Part shown: positions 35,493 to 46,431 of the stretch, one piece after another
Numbering within the stretch: the stretch's first letter is position 1
Layout of the letters: each line of letters opens with the position of its first letter
Assembly (NCBI GenBank): GCA_026214975.1
Contig: CM047805.1
Coordinates: 191,837,620 to 191,901,619 of the forward strand
From: Gentiana macrophylla
Taxonomy: Eukaryota > Streptophyta > Magnoliopsida > Gentianales > Gentianaceae
Reading direction: 5' to 3'
DNA: 64,000 nucleotides
Notes under the pieces: model-generated
Databases searched by the model: none
The model's input: the letters and a program-made list of their open reading frames with translations, nothing else
Told to the model about the DNA's origin: nothing
Translations under genes and position numbers: made by a program

Positions 35493-36600
35493 ATGATAGT
35501 AGATTTTGGTGCTACTGACCATATTATATTTGATAAGACTTTATTATGCTCTTGCAAACCTATTGAAAACATGTATGTTACTATACCTAATGGTAAAGAT
35601 ATTAAAATTACTCATATTGTTCAAGTGAAGGTCAATCATGATTTGACCTTAGACAATGTGTTGTGTGTACCTGATTTCAACTTCAATCTCATGTCCATCA
35701 ATAAGCTAAAAAGATCTAGAGCATATTGTGTTAAATTTTTATGGATTGTTGTGTGATACAAGATATGATGATTCTCAAAAGGATTGGTTCAGCTGATCTG
35801 AATAAGGGACTAAATATTTTTAAGGCAGATATGTCTTGTTATGCTTTCTATGTTATTAATAATGTCAAGGCTGCAGATAATCAAACCTTACTTTGGCACT
35901 ACAGACTTGGCCATGCTTCAGATCAAAGACTTAAGGTCTTACAGAATGATAATGCACATGTGCATATTCCAGATGGTCAGATCTATGAGATTTGTCATTT
36001 GGCCAAGCAGACAAGACTTAGTTTTCCTTTGAGTCAATCTGTTCTTAGGGCTTGTTTTGATCTAATTCTTATGGACATTTGGGGTCTATGTAGAGTAGTT
36101 GGTATACATGGTCATATTTTCCATTACCATTGTAGATAACTATAGCAGATTCTGTTGGATTTATATGTTAAAGTCTAAAGGTGAGGTCAGGAGTCTTGTT
36201 CAACAATTCTGTAATCTGGTTCAAACTCAATTTAATAAGAATGTTAAGGTTTTGAAGTCCAATAATAGGTTAGAATTCGATCTACCTGAGTTTTATTATG
36301 CTAAAGGTATCTTGCATCAGACTCATGTACTCAAAACTCCTCAACAAAATGGAGTGGTTGAAAGAAAACATCAACACATCCTAAATGTTGCTAGGAGTTT
36401 GAGATTCCAGTCTGATTTGCCTTTGATTTACTAATCTTATTTTGTTCTTCATACTGTGAATCTTATTAACATTACTCCTTCTCCATTATTACAAAACAAA
36501 TCTCCCTATGAAATGCTATATTATGTATGGCCTTCATATAACGATGTGAAAGTATTTGGTTGTCTGAATTTTGCCTATAATTAATCTTAATCATGATAAT
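35493..36600 (+). pseudogene. pol: Copia 2 protease and integrase, catalytic residues lost
   Basis: The protease begins IVDFGATDHIIF: the catalytic Asp-Ser-Gly has become Asp-Phe-Gly (codon 35505-35507). The integrase follows with WHYRLGHASDQRL, then CHLAKQTRLSFP, LMDIWG (first Asp), and LKSNNRLEF where the second catalytic Asp is now Asn. TPQQNGVVERKHQHILN keeps the Glu. The C-terminal piece near 36500-36570 reads SPYEMLYYVWPSYNDVKVFG. Frameshifts occur near 36110 and stops near 36434. Bases 36601-37218 are decayed linker. Confidence 0.83.
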
Positions 36601-37218
36601 AGCAGGTTTGCAGCAAAAGGTATTGGGTCTGTCTACTTGGTGGTGTTCCTAATGTAATGGATTTTATCTTTTAAATCTTCAATGCAAACATAATTTTGTT
36701 GCTAGAGATGTTATCTTTCATGAGTTTTCTTTTCCTTCAGGTAATATCAAAGATTTGCCATTGCATGTCCCTTTTGATCGAGATGCATTTTCTGTTCCAA
36801 ATTCTGTTTTGTCTTTTCCAGCACAAAGAGTTATTCCATATGATCATTCTCTTAATGATATAAATCCACAAGACCATGTTCATGTTGTTGTGCATCAGCA
36901 AGAATATGTTCTTGATTCTTTGCATCATCAATAGCCTGCTCATGACACGATTGAACTACCTATTGATAATGTTCAATTCATTGATTATGTGGCAAGAGTT
37001 GCCTCCCAATGAGGATTTAAACATTAGAAAGTCTTCCAGAAATAGAGGAGTACCTTCTTATCTTAAGGACTATGTATGTAATAATCTTACTACTGAAACT
37101 TCACCACACTTTTGGCAATGGTAGACACATTAGATCATTTATCTACTACTTCACAAGTCATATGTTCTCAGTACTCAAATATTGGAAGAACCTAAAACTT
37201 ATAGTGAGGCAGTAAAAA

Positions 37219-38352
37219 ATGCTGAATGGAGAGAGGCTATGGACAATGAAATCAAGGCTCTACAGCAAACAAAGACTTGGAAAATTACTACCTAAAGGCA
37301 AACAACCAATATGTTGTAAATGGGTATACAGAATCAAAAGGAAATCGGATGGTTCAATAGAAAGATACAAGGCAAGACTTGTGGCTAAGGGCTATACACA
37401 TCAGTTGGGATTGGATTATTTGGACACCTTTTCACCAGTGGCTAAACTTACAACTGTCAGAACTTTTCTTGCCATTGCAGCTACAAAATGATGGAATCTG
37501 CACCAGCTAGATGTAAACAATGCATTCTTACATGGAGATCTAACAGAGGAAGTTTATATGCAAGTGCCACAGGGTTTCCAGTCAGAACCAGGGCTTGTTT
37601 GCTAGCTTACAAAGTCTTTACATGGCCTCAAACAAGCCATTAGACAGTGGAACATTAAAATAACCCAAGCTCTGCTTGAGAGGGGGGTTAGGCAATCCAA
37701 ACAGGATTACAGTTTGTTTGTCAAATGTTCAGATGATTCTTTTGTGGCAGTCCTAGTCTATGTTGATGATGTATTAGTTACAAGTCCACATATGGAAGAA
37801 ATAAAGCAATTGAAGAGCTTTCTGAATGATAAGTTTGGCATAAAAGATCTTGGAGATCTCAAGTATTTCTTAGAAATTTGAAGTAGCTAGATCAAAGAAG
37901 GAAATTGTGTTGTCACTAAGAAAATATTATGCAGGCTCGCTAGAAGAATATGGCTATTCGATTGTCAACCTAATCAAACTTCTATTATTGACACTTCTAT
38001 AAGCCTACATAGAAAGGATTCATCGCCTTTAAAATCAAAGAGTTATTACAGAAGTTTGGTTGGGAAGTTGCTATACTTAGGGTTGACAAGGCTAGACATT
38101 ACTTATGGCACACAACAGCTTAGCCAATTCCTTGATAAACCTACAGAATTACAGCTTCAAGCAGCTCATAAACTTCTTAAATACCTAAAGAAATCCCCTG
38201 ATCAGGGCATCTTATTCCCATCAAAGAGTGATTTGGAGCTAAAATGTTTTGTAGATTCAAATTGGGGCAGATGTAATGACACAAGAAGATCTATTACAGG
38301 ATTTTCTGTATTTCCGGGTGGCTCACTTATAAGCTGGAAATCAATAACATAA
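37219..38352 (+). pseudogene. pol: Copia 2 reverse transcriptase and 5' part of RNase H
   Basis: RT motifs: [54 protein letters not shown] and the active site YVDDVLV at 37759-37779. A stop interrupts at 37489-37491 (a Trp position), with others near 37603 and 37880. The thumb/RNase H junction reads SLVGKLLYLGLTRLDITYG, and RNase H starts with FVDSNWGRCNDTRRSITGF. It ends at SWKS (about 38343), after which the family sequence is lost. The last two-thirds of RNase H and the 3' LTR are missing. Confidence 0.85.
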
Positions 38353-38777
38353 TGCATATACATAAAATTACATGTTATACGTAAAAAAAACAAATTTTCC
38401 AGAACCAAGTTGGCTAGTTGTAGTAACCTTGCCTACATGCAATTTTTCCCAGAAATATTTTTATAAAAATTGCCAAAAATATAAATAAAACCATTTAAAT
38501 AAAAGAAAGAATTGTATTAATTAATCTAAGAAACTCTTTGCCTCATAGCTAAAGTTCTTAAAGTAGAAAATTTGCAGAATCTTTGTTGCAAATGTCAATC
38601 CACGAACTCACCTACCAAGTACACAATTTGACATGCTTAATTTACAAAACTATTGTATAATTACATAAGGTCATCATAAAACCTAACCTATGACTTATAC
38701 GAGTTGCATCACAAAAAGATAGAACAAATTACCCATAATTACTAAGATAGAACAAATTGCCTCAAATTACTATGAAT
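38353..38777. other. AT-rich intergenic DNA
   Basis: No gene or clear repeat seen. Stops in all frames. Confidence 0.5.
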
Positions 38778-38793
38778 AAATTAGATGGAAGAA

Positions 38794-39360
38794 ACCGAGT
38801 AGTTTGGCTCAAGTGGTAGGTGACTTGAGAATGCCTAGGGAGGTCACCGGTTCGATTCTCCTTTGAGGCGCCATGTTGAAAGAGCTCTTAGCCAGGTCTT
38901 ACCCCTAAGTTGAGTCAGACTCTGCAGGCACGACCCCGGCCGAACTCCGGATTAATCGGACCAGTGGGTCCATGTTGAAAGAGCTCTTAGCCAGGTGTTA
39001 CCCCTGAGTTGAGTCAGACTCTACAGGCACGACCCCGGCCGAACTCTGGATTAGTCGGACCAGTGGGTTCCGGATACCGGGGCTTTAAGCAAAAATAAAA
39101 AATGGGTTTATTGTCAAAAAGGACAATTTGAACATAGAAATATGCAAAGAGGACAGTGAAATATTTTTCTGGGTAAAAAGGAGGTATCCTTATTCCACTG
39201 TGATAGTTAAATATTAGATTTGTGGTCAGTTTCACTGCAGCAAACAATGGATTTGGGGTTATGAACAATGGATTTGTCCTTATCACCCAATTTATATTTC
39301 CACTGTCCTGATTCTCATTTCCCCCCTCTTTTTTGTCCTTTTAAACCACTCCCCCTAAAA
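38794..39360 (+). mobile_element. SINE-like insertion with 16-bp target duplication
   Basis: AAATTAGATGGAAGAA occurs at 38778-38793 and again at 39361-39376, flanking this 567-bp segment. It starts with a tRNA-like head holding an A box (38805-38819, TGGCTCAAGTGGTAG) and a B box (38849-38859, GGTTCGATTCT), the RNA polymerase III promoter of tRNA-derived SINEs. A 99-bp unit starting CATGTTGAAAGAGCTC is present twice in tandem (38872-38970 and 38971-39069). The 3' part (39096-39360) is T- and C-rich and ends CCCCCTAAAA. It is long for a plant SINE, so a SINE plus co-inserted tail is possible. Confidence 0.75.
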
Positions 39361-39507
39361 AAATTAGATGGAAGAATGTTCTTTTTCACCAGGATCCTTT
39401 TGATTACTTGGTTCTGCAAAACGGAACACCGAAGATGATCAAGAGAGAAATATTTTCACTTTTTTCTTGGGTTTCGATAACTGACGAAAATGCCCTTAAT
39501 AAAATTA

Positions 39508-39763
39508 GGGTTTATTGTTAAAAATACCAATTTGAACACGTAGAAATACGCAAAAGGATAGTGGAATTTTTGGGTAAAAGGACGTGTCGCTTATTCCATT
39601 TGTGATAGTGAAACATTAGATTTGAGTCTAGATTAAAAAGCTGCAAAAGCTTGATGGATTTGGGGTTATGAATGGTGGATTTGTCCTTATCACCCAATTT
39701 ATATTTCCACTGTCCTGATTCCCATTTTCCCCATCTTTTTTTGTCCTTTTAAACCACTCCCCC
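39508..39763 (+). repeat. 5'-truncated second copy of the SINE 3' part
   Basis: It matches 39108-39356 with indels (GGGTTTATTGT ... AACCACTCCCCC). It lacks the tRNA-like head. A possible 9-bp duplication ATAAAATTA lies on both sides (39499-39507 and 39764-39772). This fits 5' truncation during retrotransposition. Confidence 0.6.
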
Positions 39764-40067
39764 ATAAAATTACGGATTTTATGTCTAGCCTTAAATAAGT
39801 TCACAAATACAAGTGATATAACATACTCAAAATATGAAAATTATCAAACCGTACATTTTTTTCAAAAATACATTGTTTTGTTGCCCGTGTGGTGGCTATT
39901 ACTTAAGAGGATCGTTGCCCATGTAGATTGTGGTGTAAACAAATCACCGAGCTTGATGTTTCCATGTTTCCCCTTTTACCAAAATTCCCCCTAACAAATC
40001 AGCGTCTTCTGATGTCTTTAAATACAACGATCCTACCCTCCATAAACAAGGATTCTCCTGCTCCAAG

Positions 40068-41279
40068 ATGGCTACTTTTCATCTTTGTAGGCATCATCTT
40101 CATCTTCCTGAGGAAGTCATTGAAGATATTCTTATCAGGTTACCAGTCAAATCTATCATCCGATTTCGATGCGTAAGTAAATCATGGTCTCTTCTCATAA
40201 AAAGTACCAATTTCATTAACAAACACCTCATCACAAGTGAAGAGAGTCTTCTTGCAATGTGCTTTGTCGTTAGGCATACACAGCAGGTAGACGAGGGGTT
40301 GTTAGTTGTATGCCCCTATGAGTATGACCATCATAAAGAAACATCAGCCCGACTGTTCAACGAGGGCGTGAATGGATTGATTCATTTATGTGATAGTCAA
40401 AATCAAGCTGCCCTTCATACTTTGCCAATGCCTAATTTTGAGCTCCCGCCTTCTTTTCACCTATCTATTCTAAATTTGGTTGGTCATTGCAACGGCATAT
40501 TGTGCTTGACATATTATTCAATCATTCTGCTTGTTAATCCATCCTTGAAGCAGGTGAAAAGGCTCCCCGATTGCATCCTTCCAGAGTATTGCAAATTGGT
40601 TGGCTTTGGATTTGATACTATGACCATGGATTTTAAGGTTGTTAGAATATTGAACTTGGAATCTTGGGTTCTACAACAGAGAGCTGAAGTATACAACCTT
40701 AGATCAAATGAGTGGAGAAAAGTAGATGGATTTCCTTTGGCTGTTGATTATTCAATTGAATGTTCTACTTTCTTCAATGGGATCATCTACTGGTGTGTAG
40801 GATCAAAACTTTTCGGTTGGCAAATACTCACTTTCAACTTGTCTACTGAGTTGTTTCAGCAAATGGAACTTCCTCAAGGCTGGGAGAAAAGAGAAAGCTT
40901 TGATTGGCACAAAAATGTCCCTAGTCTTTTTCTTTTAAACCAAGAGTCCCTTGCTTTTGTCTCCTGCTGTCACCCTTATCTTGCGAACAGGTTTGTAAAT
41001 GTGTGGACAGTGAGTAAACATGAGAAGGAACAAACGTGGACCAAACTCTATTCGATCGGACCTCTAACTCAATTCCTAAAACCGATATCTTTCTCCCAGA
41101 AGCATAAATTACTCTACAAAACAACCACTCGAAAGCTAATATTGTATGATCTACTAAATCATCACAGCTGCATAGTTTGCGATGATTTATCACAACTTCG
41201 GCCATACGATGCCCATTGCTTGGAGCTCCGCTTGGAAATAGGGGAATGCAAGTCAAGTTTAGTCTCAATCAACAACTGA
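40068..41279 (+). CDS. F-box protein with FBA-type interaction domain (intact)
   Basis: Uninterrupted 403-residue gene, no intron. ATG at 40068 is the first in-frame start after a stop and gives the F-box its usual place near the N-terminus. Residues 11-54 form the F-box (LPEEVIEDILIRLPVKSIIR, then CVSKSWSLLIKS), which binds SKP1 in SCF ubiquitin ligases. Residues about 138-375 look like the F-box-associated domain (VGHCNGILCL, ILLVNPSLKQVKRLP, LVGFGFDTMTMDFKVVRI, RAEVYNLRSNEWRKV), which selects the protein to be ubiquitinated. The length fits the CPR1/SLF-like superfamily; I cannot choose a member or a substrate. A TTTAAATA word lies at 40017-40024. Three broken relatives lie within 6 kb downstream. 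Confidence 0.92.
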   Translation: MATFHLCRHHLHLPEEVIEDILIRLPVKSIIRFRCVSKSWSLLIKSTNFINKHLITSEESLLAMCFVVRHTQQVDEGLLVVCPYEYDHHKETSARLFNEGVNGLIHLCDSQNQAALHTLPMPNFELPPSFHLSILNLVGHCNGILCLTYYSIILLVNPSLKQVKRLPDCILPEYCKLVGFGFDTMTMDFKVVRILNLESWVLQQRAEVYNLRSNEWRKVDGFPLAVDYSIECSTFFNGIIYWCVGSKLFGWQILTFNLSTELFQQMELPQGWEKRESFDWHKNVPSLFLLNQESLAFVSCCHPYLANRFVNVWTVSKHEKEQTWTKLYSIGPLTQFLKPISFSQKHKLLYKTTTRKLILYDLLNHHSCIVCDDLSQLRPYDAHCLELRLEIGECKSSLVSINN

Positions 41280-41820
41280 GGAAACCGAACCGGATTCTCT
41301 GTTTTAACTTATGTTTCTGTTCATTAAGATCACAGTATGGTTGCTCTTATGCAGATAAGATGATTTCACGTGATAGCTAGGAAACTACAATTCTAAATAT
41401 ATGTTTTTTATGAAGTTATGTTTCAATTTAATACTTAAGTTGTATGATTTTGGTTTGTTGGAGGGCGTCCTTATTTGTTATTGATTCCAATGTTTCTATT
41501 TATTTTTGATTTCTTCTTTCATGAATAATCATAAGGTGTTCTAATCGTAGTTATATTCGTGTTGGATATTTTCTGTTTCTAGTAGAAATTTTGGGTTGGA
41601 ATGTCTTGGTTCTAGTTTCCAGACTGTTTCTTCAATTATTTTTATGTTATACTTGATCCATAGTATTGTTTGAGTTAGGAGTATGGTAAAAGTTGGCCAA
41701 CTGATTTGGTCGCCTTGTGGATGCTTGAATAGGCTGATTCCAACTATGGAAGCACAAAATCATTTGATGATGTTGCTGTTAGTCCTCAAAGCAACAGGAA
41801 GGGGGGTTTCTCATTAGCAA
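41280..41820 (+). repeat. F-box 3' flank, duplication block A
   Basis: No gene. The first 380 bases match 46432-46870 and 60331-60790 (GATTCTCTGTTTTAACTTAT, GGTTGCTCTTATGCAGATAA). This is the 3' flank carried along with F-box duplications. Confidence 0.8.
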
Positions 41821-42645
41821 ATGAATACCCTTCCTCCTCATCTGTATGTATCTTCCCCCCAGTCCTATAGCAGAATCATCAGTTGGCTTCATCCTTTCAT
41901 ACACAAGCATCTTATTAGAAGTGGAGGAGAAACTTTTCTTGCAATGTGCTTATACGTTCGCAATGATTCTATATTGGGAGCATCTGCCACTCAGTTCCAC
42001 AAGGGCATTATTAGATTGATTAATATATGTGATTTTCAAAAACAAGCCGCCGATTATACATCATCTCCAGGGCCTGACTTTGATCTCCCGCCTTCTCAAA
42101 GCAACGTTTTGCTAAAATTGGTTGGTCACTGCAATGGCATACTGTGTTTGAGATATTCTCCCTATATTTTGTTGGTTAATCCATCATTGAAGCAGGTGAG
42201 AACTCTTCCCATTCCGCCCCTTTGCAGTCCTCGAGAGCATTGCGAATTGGTTGGCTTTGGATTTGATAATGTTACCATGGATTTTAAGGTTGTTAGAGTG
42301 GTGACCTTAGACTATTGGGGAAAAGTTGATGGACATAGAGCTGAAGTATACAACCTAAGATCAAATGCTTGGAGAAAATTAGAAGGATTTCCTTTGGTTG
42401 TTCATTATTCAACCAAATGTTCCACATTGGATAATGGGGTCGTTCACTGGTGTGTGAGAGCAAACCTTTTTGGGTGGCGAATACTCACTTTCAACCTTGC
42501 TACTGAGTTGTTTCAGAAGAAAACAAAATTTCCTCAAAGTTGGGACAACAGAGGAAATTTAGGTGGTTGTAATGTATACGAATTAATACATTACATGTTC
42601 TTGATTCCAATATTTCTTTGTATTTTTTATTTCTTTCATTCGTGA
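41821..42645 (+). pseudogene. F-box relative lacking the F-box, truncated
   Basis: 274 codons from ATG 41821. The first 27 residues have no F-box; homology to the intact gene starts at about FIHKHLIRSGGETFLAMCL. The interaction domain then follows (VGHCNGILCLRYS, LLVNPSLKQVRTLP, LVGFGFDNVTMDFKVVRV, RAEVYNLRSNAWRKL, LFGWRILTFNLATELFQ) up to FPQSWDNRGN. At about 42560 the sequence jumps into DNA like the 3' flank of its relatives, adding a hydrophobic tail (YMFLIPIFLCIFYFF) that is surely not part of the family. Both SKP1-binding and C-terminal parts are missing, so it is probably a pseudogene. An upstream exon is possible (a CCCCCCAG acceptor-like site near 41862) but none is seen. Confidence 0.75.
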
Positions 42646-43475
42646 ATCATCATAAGGTGTTCTAATTGTAGTTATATCCATGTTGAAAATTTCTGTTTGT
42701 GGTAGAAAATTTGGGTTCGAACGTCTTGGTTCTTCTAGTTCCCAGAAAATTTCTTCAATATTTTTGTTCTACCTGTCCCAACATGTGGCTGGTACCATTT
42801 TTTTCTGGTTCTTCCCTTGTGAATTACTGTTGCAGAATTCTTTCACCTGCAGTTGGCGCCATTTGGTGTTGAATGGAACAGCCATTAGGAACTCTTAGAA
42901 GTGTTTTAATGCTGGATGGATTGGCCACTGCCTGAGTTTCCTTGTTGTTTTAGCTTACGGATGCCGTGTTTTACATATCCAAGGTGGTCATCATTGCAGC
43001 GTGCATTGTGTGCCTTGTGCATATAACTTTTTCCTGTAGGTTTTTTCCTTTTTATTTGGCTCCTGTGGGTATAAAGTTATAGGCTGATGTTTGGTATACG
43101 AAACGGTTATGCGTCCTTCATTGTCGTCTTTATGGCCTTGAAGGGTGAATGATTTTCGCCTTCATTTCTTCAGATTTGCCTTTTCTTTTCGCCACATGAA
43201 AAGACCTTGTTGTCATGGGTGCATTTTCGCCTTCATTTCTTCAGATTTGCCTTTTCTTTTCTTCAGATTCCATGTTTTCATGGGTGCATTGTTTCAGAAC
43301 AACTCTGAAACGACGCCGTTGGAGGCTTCCCTTTTTCCTCCCTAACAAGAATCTCCTCAATGATTTCTTCAGGAAGTTGAAGATAACGATCATGACGCTT
43401 ACCAATCATATCATATGGAGGGATGAAATAACGAGGTACGTAGTCGATCGAAAAGGCTTTCTGAAGAGATTCTGA
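42590..43475 (+). repeat. Duplication block B (F-box 3' flank type)
   Basis: Non-coding. The left part matches 46670-47020 and 60590-60960. The right part (43200-43475) matches 61680-61900, including CTGAAACGACGCCGTTGGAG. A 70-base piece, ATTTTCGCCTTCATTTCTTC onward, is doubled at 43153 and 43222. Confidence 0.75.
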
Positions 43476-43624
43476 ATTTTTCTACCGTTCATTTGCCGGT
43501 TATTGTTTGGTTTGATTGAAATATTGTTGGAGGGTTTTTGTCGATGTTAATCGCATACAATTTTTGTTAGGGGCATAGAAAATTGAGTTGAATTGAGTTG
43601 TTTCATTTCCTTTTCCACTCTGGT

Positions 43625-44034
43625 GAATCCTCACTATCAACCTGGCTACTGAGTTGTTTCTGTTAGTGGATTTTCCTCATGGTTGGGACATGAGACAAAA
43701 CGAAGGGACAATCAGATTTTATGGTGCAACGGTTGTAGGAAGATTATACCAAGTGGCATACATTAGAGTCACTCATTTTTACTCTCTTTCACATAATACA
43801 CTTTTATCGTGTGTGAGATGTTAGAAATGAGTGGTTGTAATGTATGTAATTTGTTAAAACCTTCCTACAACGGTTGTATTTTAAAATTTCACTTTTGTTT
43901 TGAACCAATTTAGTGAGTCCCTTGCTTTTCTCTCGTATCGATTCCCCGAGCTTTTGAGCCAGGTTGTTAATGTATGGACAATGAATATAAACACAATAAC
44001 GAAGAAAGGTGGACCAAACTCTATTCGATCGGAT
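43625..44034 (+). pseudogene. F-box relic, only C-terminal scraps
   Basis: Short readable pieces in several frames match the intact F-box protein: a LATELF-like piece near 43645, FPHGWDMR near 43672, and a C-terminal piece (SESLAFLSYRFPEL, VVNVWT) at 43910-43985, ending near LYSIG at 44030. The F-box and most of the interaction domain are deleted. A very similar relic lies at 62042-62362, so the two were copied after decay. Confidence 0.72.
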
Positions 44035-44035
44035 T

Positions 44036-45230
44036 TGCATTGGTTTGGCTTGGTTTCGATTTTTTACGGTTTTTATTAACAAATAAAATTATTGATTGAA
44101 AATCACAACTATCATGATATAACATATGATAATATATGCTTTATATCAATATTATATGTGAGTGAAGCCGAACATATGATTTAACCAATTATTTTTTTAT
44201 ATTGAACTAATAATGCATACCCATGCCAAATAAGAATTTAAAATCAATCACCCCAGCAACCATCATCCAAAACAACAAACGCGACACCTACAACCAAATT
44301 TCCCAGCTAGGCACCGATAAGATAAGAAAAATAATCGTATCTTACTAATTTGAATTGACCAAAGATTTAACATCTACACATTATAAATATTTCACTACAC
44401 TCCCCTATAAACAACTACCACTCGAAACATTGAATGACTCAGAAAAATAACATGTTTAAGACACAATAATAATTGACCGAGCCGAAGGGAGAAATATGAA
44501 CGTATTATTATTATAGTGAGTGAGAGCGGTGAAATATAACTATTTTTCGCAAATATTAAGGAAAAAAACGTTGAGTTATCTCAAATATCGGTGTTGATGA
44601 AACACAAAGAAAGAAGAGAGTTATGAGTCGTGAGTTATTGAATGATTTATGTTACGTTGTTCCTTTAAAAGATCAATATATTGAAGATGAGTAAGTGCAA
44701 ACTAAAACAAGTCGGATGCTTAGGATATGATATTAATGATGGTCAATTAATATATTACAAATACAAAAATATATAAATAAGACGGGTTAGAGCGAATTAA
44801 ACAACCCGATAATTTATATTATTAACAGAATTATGTATTCGGTTTGTTTCAGTTTCAAACGGTTAACAAAATTTCGAACCGAAACCAGATTGTAATAAAA
44901 CGGTTTGATTTTCAGTTAAATAAAACCAACAAAAAACCACGATTTATACTTTTCCGTTTTGATTCAATTTGATAGATCCGTTGGTTTGGTTGAATTTTTT
45001 TTTTTTTTTTTTTTTCACCCCTACTTATTTCTACGTGGTAAAAGAGTTTTACTACTCCTCAAAAAAAACCAAAAAAAAAAAAGAGTTTTACTAGTTTCCA
45101 TGTTTTTCCCTGTTTCCCCGAATCCGTAATCGATGAATGGCTTACTACTAAACGGAAGCAGAGAAAACAAAAGCTGGTGATCCACTCCCCTTGTTGTGCT
45201 CCCCTCCATATCCAACAAGGATTCTCCAAG
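44036..45230. other. AT-rich DNA, no gene
   Basis: The first 350 bases match 62365-62700 (duplication). From 44820 the words CGGTTTG and AACCGAAACC recur, ending in a run of T at 44995-45017 followed by CACCCCTA, a pattern common at the ends of small plant DNA transposons. No complete terminal repeats were found. Confidence 0.5.
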
Positions 45231-46431
45231 ATGTGTAGGCATCATCTTCATCTTCATCTTCCTGAGGAAGTCGTTGAGGATGTCCTTATCAGGTTACCAG
45301 TTAAATCTATCATCCGATTTCAATGCGTAAGTAAGTCATGGTCTCTTCTCCTAAAAAGTACCAGTTTCATCAACAGACACCTCATCACAAGTGGAGAGAG
45401 TTTTCTTGCAATGTGCTTTCTCGTTCGGCATACACAGCAGGTAGACGAGCGGTTGTTAGCTGTATGCCCCTACGAGTATGACCATCATAAGGAAACACCA
45501 GCCCGACGGTTCAACGAGGGCGTGAATGGATTGATTAATTTATGTGATACTCAAAACCAAGCCGCCCATCATAGTTTGCCAGTGCCTGATTTTGCGGTCC
45601 CGCCTTCTTTACACCTCTCTGTTCTGAATTTGGTTGGTCATTGCAATGGCATAATGTGCTTGACATATTACTCAATTATTCTGTTGGTTAATCCATCCTT
45701 GAAGCAGGTGAAAATGCTCCCCCATTGCGGACTTCTAGACGATTGTAAATTGGTTGGCGTTGGAATTGATAGTGTGACCATGGATTTTAAGGTTATTAGA
45801 ATATTCAACATGAAATCTTGGGGTCGACAACAGATAGCTCAAGTATACAACCTTAGATCAAATGAGTGGAGAAAAGTAGATCAATTTCCTATGGTTGTTG
45901 ATTATTCAAGTGAACGTTCCACTTTCTTCAATGGGGACGTCTACTGGTGTGTAGCATCAACTCTTTTCGGCTGGCGAATACTCACTTTCAACTTGGGTAC
46001 TGAGTTGTTTCAGCAAATGGAATTTCCTCAAGATTGGGACAAAAAGAAAGCTTTGGCTGGAAAGAAAATATCCCTAGTCTTTTGTTTTAAACCAAGAGTC
46101 CCTTGCTTTTGTCTCCTGTTGTCACCCTTTTTCTTCGAGGAGGTTTGTAAATGTATGGACAATGGGTAAACATGAGAAGGAAGAAGCTTGGACCAAACTC
46201 TATTCGATCGGACCTCTAGCTGAATTCTTAAAGCCGATATCTTTCTCCAAGAAGCATAAATTCCTCTACAAAACAACCACCGGAAAGCTAATATTGTATG
46301 ATCTAGTAAATCATCACAACTCCGTAGTTTGCGATGATTTATCACAACTTCAGCCATAAGATGCCCATTGCTTGGAGCTCCACTTGGAAATAGGGGAATG
46401 CAGGTCAAGTTTAGTCTCAATCAACACCTGA
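45231..46431 (+). pseudogene. F-box gene, full length but frameshifted and stopped
   Basis: Closest relative of the intact gene at 40068. ATG at 45231 (MCRHHLHLHLPEEVVEDV); the frame is also open 18 codons upstream, without an ATG. F-box (VLIRLPVKSIIRFQCVSKSW) and interaction domain (VGHCNGIMCLTYY, LLVNPSLKQVKMLP, RSNEWRKVDQF) are intact to about residue 280. One T is missing in the T-run near 46081 compared with the intact gene, so the frame ends at 46169. The C-terminal part continues in another frame (KHEKEEAWTKLYSIGPLAEF), with a further premature TAA at 46357-46359, 24 codons short of the family stop at 46429. The N-terminal 280 residues could still be made. Confidence 0.85.

Larger units (their letters stand above)
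34148..38352 (+). mobile_element. Truncated Copia element 2, no LTRs
   Basis: Gag, protease, integrase, RT and part of RNase H run in Copia order on the plus strand, starting next to the outer Gypsy LTR and ending abruptly inside RNase H. No LTR or polypurine tract is found at either side. The outer element probably inserted at its 5' end, and the 3' end was deleted. Many stops and frameshifts. Confidence 0.85.

Noticed and set aside
38805..38859. A and B boxes of a tRNA gene
   Set aside because: No cloverleaf or anticodon arm can be drawn, and the segment lies inside a 16-bp target duplication, so it is a SINE head.
44036..45020. hAT-like MITE suggested by CGGTTTG words and CACCCCTA after a poly-T run
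   Set aside because: No matching terminal inverted repeat or 8-bp target duplication could be found.
46028..46420. 130-codon minus-strand frame, also seen at 40921-41268
   Set aside because: Antisense of the F-box C-terminus; the conservation follows from the sense gene.
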